From Lasioglossum baleicum (lineage: Eukaryota > Arthropoda > Insecta > Hymenoptera > Halictidae), in NCBI RefSeq assembly GCF_051020765.1, contig NC_134941.1, positions 5,270,001-5,334,000 on the forward strand: a stretch of 64,000 nucleotides of DNA. The letters run 5' to 3'. The translations under genes and the position numbers were made by a program. This document shows, in pieces, positions 61,961 through 64,000 of this stretch (its first letter is position 1; every line of letters begins with the position of its first letter). The notes beneath the pieces are model-generated. The model made no database searches, was not told the DNA's origin, and saw nothing but the letters and a program-made list of their open reading frames with translations.

Positions 61961-64000
61961 GTTAATTATATATTAATACCTTCGCGTGCAATCCTTGGCT
62001 GCGTATAGCTGGCATTAAGAAGCCGGGGACCCCTCTGGGGGTGGCTGCGCGGCGTAATGCATGGGAAGAGGAAGCCACTCTTCCAGGAGACTGCCAAGAA
62101 AAAACCAGCTAGATAAGGGACCGTCGAAGTATCGTGAAACGGATACGTTTTCTTTCGAGAAAAGCTACTGTTCCCGCATATTTCCTCTTTTTCTTTCATT
62201 CATTTTGCTCGCTCACAACCACCGTAGCCACAGGAAGCAACATTCAAGAAAGCCAATTTTTTGGCAAATGGTCACAAACAGGATATGCACTTACCTCGAT
62301 TTTGATGATAGAAAGTATTTTGTCATCACTCTGAGCAATGTTGTGGGGGTTTTATTAGGCAGTCGTTGATTATTGAAAACTCGTTGGTAAGAGGTAATTA
62401 TACAGACGAGGGTTCATCTTAATTATATCTACCGGTGATCATTTCATATTTTTTGGAAATCTGTGTATGGTCCATAGTAAGGATTTTTACTTATAAACTA
62501 ATTTTTCTTTACGAGTATTTTTGTATTTATATTTCCGCATGAGCATTTAAATCTAACCCAAAAATTTCATTACGTAGCACATGTCCACATCAAATGGAAG
62601 ATTCGGTGAACATATCGTGAGCATTTTACAAATGTTCTTCAAAACATTATAACTATTAAATCAGATGATTGCAATAGAAAAAAAGGAAAGAAATTGCACC
62701 ACAATAATAGATACAGTTATGGAAATTCTGTAAAAGATTGTACATTTACATAGAAAGGTTGAATAACAGGAACAACTTCAGTAATTCCCACAATGCGATT
62801 AAATTTGAAAAATGTTAATTAAATAACTACTCTCGAGGTATAAAGATATAATATGGCATAAAAGATTAGCTTCAACTATGTCAAGGGTTGAATATGACCC
62901 AGCTCTCTGTCCTTTATCCGACTGTCAGTCAGTCAGTTAGTTGTCCAGCAGGTAAGATACGTTTCGTTGGGCTCGATTAGTATTCAGGAAACAAGGTGGT
63001 AGCGAGAAGTCCAAAGGCCAGCCGAGAGTGTTTTAAAAACCAATCAATCTGAAACACCGGTGATGGAACCAATCTCGAAACGGGTTCATAGTTAGCATTC
63101 AATTTAATACGCAGATTCAAACGATGCGTCTGAGATTTCGAATATTCGATGTATCCAAGGTAATATCTATAAATCATACTCGCCTCGAAAATTAAGGTGG
63201 CTTCCATCAGCATTCAATTTTTTTCTTCCTTCAATAATTTCCGTAGAGAATTCGTATGGTCACTACTGTTCATTCAGAGTGAGAGAAAATACATATACAT
63301 ATTTCTTCATTTAATAGTTTTAGTAAATTCCAAATACAAATTATTTAAATATATATATCGGTTTAAAGCAATAATAAATAAATAAATAATCTAATATTAT
63401 TTTACTTATCCATTTTTATCTAATTATTATTGTACCAAAAATCGATCATTTTAGTTCGTTCTTGAAAGTTATCATTTTAACAAGGTCCTGTGACTCCAGT
63501 GATAGAAAATTGTAAATAAATTAAGGAGGGAGCACAAATCAATATTTTGTGCATGGTATTTTTACAACAAATTTTAACATAAAACGTGTATTTATTAGAC
63601 AAAGGTATAGGTATCTGAATTTGAATTAGAAAAGCTCGAGCGTTGTTCATGGACGCTTAACGGTTAATCGAAGGTAGTCAGCAGTAAATTAAACAGCCCC
63701 GACCGGCGTTCTTTCCGCGACAACTGGCTCGCACCTGTCGCCGGCACATAGTTGCCTTTCTGTCGGCGAGTGTCGGTCACGACGTCTTTTTTAATTAATT
63801 CGCGTTTAATACGCGGAATTTCACCGATCTGTAACAAGATGTCGCGTATCGCAGCACGCGTTGCAATTGGATTAGTCGTGTCGCCCGATCGCCGATAAGA
63901 TGTCGATCTGAAATTTCAGCTGTTTTAAATCACACAGAAGGACATTTTCGAGTAATAAATATCACATTGACAACTGTTTCCTTTCAACAGGCGCTCGGAC
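61961..64000. other. noncoding, no gene seen
   Basis: AT-rich, with an AAAT microsatellite near 63371-63391 and GC content rising again after 63,650. No feature is supportable. Confidence 0.55.

Noticed and set aside
32823..64000. Search for a homeodomain recognition-helix pattern (WFQNRR) downstream of the exon on either strand
   Set aside because: Candidate TGGTT positions checked by eye did not continue with the required codons. A systematic translated search would be needed to be certain.

Overview
The window looks like a stretch of an insect nuclear genome. It is an AT-rich, gene-poor background broken by discrete GC- and CpG-rich islands, with many short inverted-repeat DNA transposon remnants and no operon-like packing of genes. 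The mix of small hAT- and mariner-type elements, TA-flanked foldback elements and a Tc1/mariner-type transposase N-terminus would fit a hymenopteran (bee, ant or wasp). That placement is inference, not proof.

Only one protein-coding segment is well supported: a first coding exon on the + strand at 32444-32816. It encodes 124 residues rich in Gly/Ser, Gln, Ala and His, ends in an acidic stretch, and stops at a strong GT donor. The composition is typical of the disordered N-terminus of a developmental transcription factor. No DNA-binding domain is visible in the window, so the family stays open. The rest of the gene must lie beyond an intron that may run more than 31 kb to the right edge. Upstream (about 30.3-32.4 kb) is a GC-rich island with GA tracts, a PHO/YY1-like GCCATCTT site and a probable 5' leader with two short uORFs.

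Layout: 1-7.5 kb is mostly noncoding, with one intact 201-bp hAT-type MITE. 7.5-8.0 kb holds a tandem duplication beside a broken transposase N-terminus. 8-18 kb is noncoding with GC patches, one of which carries an unexplained 351-codon open frame on the - strand. 18-21 kb has two GA-rich islands, each with a GCCATCTT site. 21-23.3 kb holds a second hAT MITE and a nearly palindromic foldback element of about 690 bp. 26.6-27.5 kb is a GC island with two perfect RFX X-box motifs. 30-33 kb is the gene start. 33-64 kb is probably intron and intergenic DNA with foldback elements near 40.8, 44.3, 45.8 and 53.7 kb, a degenerate mariner-like transposase fragment at 55.6 kb, an element beginning at 60.4 kb, a Helitron-like repeat signature at 61.1 kb and a last GA-rich island at 61.7 kb.

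I recognised no tRNA, rRNA, CRISPR array or known microRNA. The main themes are repeat elements and candidate regulatory islands around one developmental-type gene. All functional statements about noncoding DNA are inference from motifs.
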